This document shows positions 60,685-64,000 of a DNA stretch of 64,000 bases, piece after piece. Location of the stretch: assembly GCF_032401055.1 (NCBI RefSeq), contig NZ_CP135529.1, forward strand, positions 4,090,501 through 4,154,500, read 5' to 3'. Origin of the DNA: Tardiphaga sp. 709 (GTDB lineage Bacteria; Pseudomonadota; Alphaproteobacteria; Rhizobiales; Xanthobacteraceae). The notes under the pieces are model-generated. The model was not told the origin of the DNA, ran no database searches, and saw only the letters and a list, made by a program, of their open reading frames with translations. The number at the start of each line of letters is the position of its first letter. Within the stretch, counting starts at the first letter, position 1. Both the position numbers and the translations under genes were made by a program.

Positions 60685-61611
60685 ATGTCCCTCGCGCCGT
60701 CAGTCGCGGTTCCCCGTGCCGCCTTCAATCCGCTGCCGATCTATATCAGCATCTTCTGTCTGCTCTGGAGTTTCTCCTTTGTCGCGGGGAAGATCGCCGT
60801 CACCGATTGCCCGCCGCTCATTTTGCTCGCCGCGCGGTTCTCGCTCGCTGGTGTTCTGATCCTTGGCATTTCCGCCCTGCGCCGCGGTGCCTGGTCGCTC
60901 TCTTGGCGCGATGTCGCGGCTTACGCCGTCATCGGCCTGGCCAATAACGCGCTGTATCTCGGCCTCGGCTATACCGGCCTGCAAACCATCTCCGCCGGTC
61001 TCGGGGGCCTGGTCGTCAGCGCAAACCCGGTGTTTACGGCTGTGTTCGCAGCGCTGTTGCTGAAGGAGCCGCTCACCGGACGCAAGGTCGCCGGGCTCTT
61101 GCTTGGCATCGCCGGCGTCACCTCGATCGTCTGGCACCGCATATCGGTGGGCACCGACAGCGCACAGGGCATCGTATTCACGCTGGCATCGCTCGCGTCC
61201 ATCGTGACCGGGACGATCCTGTTCAAGCTGCTGGCACCGAAGGGCAGCTTGTGGCTCGGCAACGGCGTGCAGAATCTTGTGGCCGGCGTGGTGCTGATCC
61301 CGGTGGCGCTCACGTTTTCCGATATTGGCGCGATCGTGCCGAGCGCGCGATTGATCGGTTCGTTTGCATTCCTGACATTGGGCGGTTCTATCCTCGGTCA
61401 TCTGCTGTGGTTTCATCTCCTGAAGACCTGCGGCGCCACCGCTGCCAGCGCCTATCACTTCCTGATGCCGCCCCTCGGCATGCTGTTCGCCTGGATGGTG
61501 CTCGGCGAGCATGTCGAAAGTCGTGATCTCCTGGGGATCGTGCCGGTCGCCCTCGGTATCTATCTCGTCACCAGACCGGCCGCTTCACCCGCACCCTTGC
61601 GACAGGAGTAG
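60685..61611 (+). CDS. EamA/DMT-family exporter
   Basis: 308 residues with ten membrane segments in two EamA repeats: PIYISIFCLLWSFSFVAGKIAVTDCPPLILLAARF and later GSLWLGNGVQNLVAGVVLIP... LGMLFAWMVLGEHVESRDLLGIVPVALGIYLVTRP. DMT members export amino acids and other metabolites. AAAGGAG lies six bases before the ATG. Probably regulated by the divergent LysR protein. Confidence 0.9.
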   Translation: MSLAPSVAVPRAAFNPLPIYISIFCLLWSFSFVAGKIAVTDCPPLILLAARFSLAGVLILGISALRRGAWSLSWRDVAAYAVIGLANNALYLGLGYTGLQTISAGLGGLVVSANPVFTAVFAALLLKEPLTGRKVAGLLLGIAGVTSIVWHRISVGTDSAQGIVFTLASLASIVTGTILFKLLAPKGSLWLGNGVQNLVAGVVLIPVALTFSDIGAIVPSARLIGSFAFLTLGGSILGHLLWFHLLKTCGATAASAYHFLMPPLGMLFAWMVLGEHVESRDLLGIVPVALGIYLVTRPAASPAPLRQE

Positions 61612-61614
61612 TTC

Positions 61615-62379
61615 ATGTCTCTCACCATCACTCTGATTGGCGGCCCCACCGCACTGATTGAATTCGACGGCTTCCGGCTGCTCACCGATCCGACTTTCGA
61701 TCATCCGGGCGCTTACAAGCTGCCGCATGTCACGCTGGAAAAACTCGTCGGTCCCGCCATCTCCGCCGCGCAAGTCGGCGCGGTTGATGCGGTGCTGCTC
61801 AGTCACGATCAGCACTCCGATAATCTTGATAATTCCGGGCGCGATTTCCTGCGCCACGCGCCGCGCGCGCTGACAACCATTGCGGGCGCCAAGCGCCTCG
61901 GTGGGGATGTTGAAGGTCTCGCGCCATGGGACAGCACGGAGCTTACAGGCAAGGATGGTCACTCGCTGACGATCACCGCGACGCCCGCGCGTCATGGCCC
62001 GGCCGGCATCGAGCCGCTGTCGGGCGATGTCATCGGATTCGTGCTGAGCTCGAACGCGCCAGGGAGCAGGCCGATCTACATTACAGGCGACACCGTCTGG
62101 TTCGATGGTGTCGCCGAGGTTGCGCGGCGTTTTCCGGCCGGCGTGGTACTGCCCTTCGCCGGCGCGGCGCAAACCCGCGGGCCATTCCACCTCACCATGG
62201 ACACCAACGACACGATCGAGACGGCGCGCGCGTTTCCCGATGCGACGATTGTGCCGGTGCACACCGACGGATGGGCGCATTTCAAACAGACCGCCGGCGA
62301 CTTGCGCGCATCTTTCGATACGCTCGGCTTCGGCGCCCGTCTGCGTATCCTCGAACCGGGTGTGCGGACCTTGATCTAA
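61615..62379 (+). CDS. MBL-fold metal-dependent hydrolase, UlaG-like
   Basis: 254 residues. An early strand ITLIGGPTALIEFDGFRLLTDPTF leads to SHDQHSDNLDNSGR, a variant of the HxHxDH metal motif in which the first H is followed by D and the last ligand position is Asn. Later ligand regions are PARHGPAGI and ITGDTVWFDG, then VPVHTDGWAHF. It is in the UlaG/L-ascorbate-6-phosphate-lactonase-like group of MBL proteins; activity unknown. It starts three bases after the exporter gene, so they are coexpressed. Confidence 0.83.
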   Translation: MSLTITLIGGPTALIEFDGFRLLTDPTFDHPGAYKLPHVTLEKLVGPAISAAQVGAVDAVLLSHDQHSDNLDNSGRDFLRHAPRALTTIAGAKRLGGDVEGLAPWDSTELTGKDGHSLTITATPARHGPAGIEPLSGDVIGFVLSSNAPGSRPIYITGDTVWFDGVAEVARRFPAGVVLPFAGAAQTRGPFHLTMDTNDTIETARAFPDATIVPVHTDGWAHFKQTAGDLRASFDTLGFGARLRILEPGVRTLI

Positions 62380-62452
62380 CCCATTGCCAGTCCCTGCTTC
62401 GGAACGTTAGCTGTGGCGGCACGTTGCCGAGCGGTGAGATGGCAGGGATCAG

Positions 62453-63760
62453 ATGTCGGACCAGTCCAGCGAGAAGAAGCCTGATGATCAGGAGGAAGAA
62501 GCTGCTGGTCCGAAAGGCTTTCTGAAACGGCTTGGTCCTGGTCTGATCACCGGCGCTTCCGACGACGATCCTTCCGGCATCGGCACCTATAGTCAGGCCG
62601 GGGCACAACTTGGTTACGGCATCGGCTGGACCATGCTGCTGACCTTCCCGCTGATGGTCGCGATCCAGGAAATTTCCGGTCGTGTCGGTAGCGTGACCGG
62701 TCGTGGTATTTCCGGAAATGTCTGCCGGCACTATCCGGCGTCGCTGCTGCATCTCATCGTGTCGCTGCTGTTCATCGCCAACACGATCAACATCGCGGCC
62801 GATCTCGGCGCCATGGCCGATGCCACCAAGCTGCTCGTTGGAGGTCACGGCATCATCTATGTCGTTCTGTTCGGCGCGCTCTCGGTCGGCGCGCAAATCT
62901 TCTTTGACTACAAGCGCTATGTTTCGGTGCTGAAATGGCTGACGCTCTGCCTGTTCTCCTATGTCGCCGCGCTTGCGGTAGTGAAGGTCGACTGGAGCGC
63001 GGCTCTCACAGGCATCCTGCTGCCGCAAATCACCTGGAGTGGCTCGTATCTCACCACCATAGTCGCCATTCTCGGGACGACGATTTCGCCATATCTGTTC
63101 TTCTGGCAGGCCTCGCAGGAGGCGGAGGACGAACGTATCGATCCCCACAAGGCTCCGTTGATCGAGAGGCCGATTGGTGCCGCGATGGAGTTTTCGCGCA
63201 TTCGGGCCGACACGATCGTCGGCATGGCATTTTCGAACCTGATCGCGCTGTCGATCATCATCACGGCTGCGGCCACACTCAATGCTTCCGGCAAGACGGA
63301 TATCGAGACCTCGGCGCAGGCGGCTGAAGCCTTGCGTCCGATCGCTGGAGTATTCGCGGAGTGGATATTTGCGCTGGGCATCGTCGGCACCGGTCTGCTG
63401 GCGATCCCGGTGCTTGCGGGCTCCACTGCCTATGCCGTGGGCGAGGGCCAACGTTGGCTGGTCGGTCTTGATCGTAAACCGCGCGAAGCCGTGGCGTTCT
63501 ACTCGGTGCTGGCACTGTCCGCCGTGATCGGGATCGCGCTGAATTTCACCTCGATCAACCCGATCTCGGCGCTGTACTGGAGCGCGGTCATCAACGGTGT
63601 GCTCGCCGTACCGGTGATGGTGCTGCTGATGGTGATGTCGCGCCGCAAGGATGTGATGGGCGATTTTGTGATCAAGGGGCCGCTGCACTGGCTCGGTTGG
63701 CTGTCGACGGCAGCAATGGCCGTCAGTGTGGTGGCGATGGTGGTGGGGATATTTTTGTAG
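62453..63760 (+). CDS. Nramp-family divalent-metal transporter, variant
   Basis: 435 residues with eleven membrane segments. The first unwound helix reads LGPGLITGASDDDPSGIGTYSQAG, where canonical Nramp/MntH has DPGN, and the sixth-helix region reads TISPYLFFWQASQEAEDE, where canonical proteins have MPH. The Nramp fold is clear but these metal-site changes make Mn2+ transport by this copy uncertain; relatives with altered sites carry Mg2+. An upstream coupling signal is weak and it begins 73 bases after the hydrolase gene. Confidence 0.85.
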   Translation: MSDQSSEKKPDDQEEEAAGPKGFLKRLGPGLITGASDDDPSGIGTYSQAGAQLGYGIGWTMLLTFPLMVAIQEISGRVGSVTGRGISGNVCRHYPASLLHLIVSLLFIANTINIAADLGAMADATKLLVGGHGIIYVVLFGALSVGAQIFFDYKRYVSVLKWLTLCLFSYVAALAVVKVDWSAALTGILLPQITWSGSYLTTIVAILGTTISPYLFFWQASQEAEDERIDPHKAPLIERPIGAAMEFSRIRADTIVGMAFSNLIALSIIITAAATLNASGKTDIETSAQAAEALRPIAGVFAEWIFALGIVGTGLLAIPVLAGSTAYAVGEGQRWLVGLDRKPREAVAFYSVLALSAVIGIALNFTSINPISALYWSAVINGVLAVPVMVLLMVMSRRKDVMGDFVIKGPLHWLGWLSTAAMAVSVVAMVVGIFL

Positions 63761-63777
63761 CGCGCAGAATCCTCAAC

Positions 63778-63871
63778 CGTCATTGCGAGGAGCGAAGCGA
63801 CGCGGCAATCCAGAATGCCACAAGCGAAGGAAGACTGGATTGCTTCGTCGCAAGGGCTCCTCGCAATGACG
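63778..63871. repeat. Intact palindromic repeat with 16-bp terminal inverted repeats
   Basis: CGTCATTGCGAGGAGC at the left end and GCTCCTCGCAATGACG at the right end are exact reverse complements. Inside, GGCAATCCAG and CTGGATTGC form a second stem. The sequence of 94 bases lies between the Nramp gene and the convergent partial gene. It is the cleanest of the repeats of this family here. Confidence 0.78.
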
Positions 63872-63887
63872 GCGGTCAGAGTAGAGT

Positions 63888-64000
63888 TTAATCCCGCCTG
63901 AACACGATCGACGCGGCCCAGCCGGACATCAGCGCCATCGCGGCGGTGAGCAGCCCGTAGATGAAACCGTGATTGCGCGCGGCATTGGCGACGAACTGCT
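63888..64000 (-). CDS. 3' end of a membrane protein, TIGR02186-like
   Basis: Only the last 37 or so residues are in the window, read leftward to the TAA at 63,890-63,888: QFVANAARNHGFIYGLL then TAAMALMSGWAASIVFRRD. The single hydrophobic span followed by an arginine-rich end resembles the C-terminus of TIGR02186 proteins, which accompany TauE/SafE exporters. The call is tentative because the rest lies outside. Confidence 0.55.
   Translation of the reverse strand, partial: QFVANAARNHGFIYGLLTAAMALMSGWAASIVFRRD

Overview
The window looks like chromosome of an alphaproteobacterium of the Bradyrhizobium / Rhodopseudomonas / Afipia / Tardiphaga group (Nitrobacteraceae). Pointers are the high-GC coding style, a class I lysyl-tRNA synthetase, Omp25/RopB-like porins with the WTGFY(I/M)G start, FixK/FixJ-type regulators, and short palindromic repeats (CGTCATTGCG...CGCAATGACG) that are familiar from this family. 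I cannot name the species from the sequence.

The window has two halves. The left half (1 to about 31,841) reads as an integrated genomic island for low-oxygen or anaerobic life. It ends at a 3' fragment of a tRNA-Gly(CCC) gene (31,795-31,841) that has no 5' half, as expected for the far attachment site of an element integrated into that tRNA gene. At least seven near-perfect FNR/FixK boxes (TTGAN6TCAA) stand before its genes, and it encodes a cysteine-free FixK-like regulator and a FixJ-like response regulator. Cargo: three alpha/beta-hydrolase ORFs (the first two probably one frameshifted double-domain gene), a K+ channel, an IalB-like protein, DUF1275 and SulP membrane proteins, two paralogous small secreted beta-rich proteins, a PPK2 polyphosphate kinase, a HlyD-type adaptor with a two-TM partner, a DUF2092 protein, a hybrid sensor kinase, DUF3300 and DUF2950 proteins, and a leftward operon pflB-pflA-AspT-like exchanger-focA that makes formate from pyruvate and exports it. 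The right edge carries a decayed HTH/DnaA_N-type gene and a NUMOD-like small gene, typical of mobile DNA.

The right half (about 31,950 to 64,000) is ordinary chromosome: corA, a flavoprotein dehydrogenase, a periplasmic COG3904-like protein, SCO/SenC, a GT2 glycosyltransferase, a solute-binding protein, class I lysS, an S24 repressor, DUF952, pyrD (single-base frameshift), a MATE exporter, a DNA-repair module (ATP-dependent ligase, MBL exonuclease, Lhr-like helicase, PdeM), two tandem double-barrel porins, two tandem branched-chain amino-acid-type binding proteins, an AllA-like protein, a LysR/EamA pair, an MBL hydrolase and an Nramp-type transporter. The repair module is split in two by about 7 kb of porin and binding-protein genes, and its helicase is interrupted by a palindromic repeat of about 120 bp between motifs I and Ia.

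Inferred working model for the island: when oxygen falls, FixJ/FixK-type regulation switches on the box-controlled genes. PFL then makes acetyl-CoA and formate from pyruvate without NADH, FocA and the exchanger move the acids out, PPK2 buffers nucleotides, and several secreted proteins remodel the envelope.
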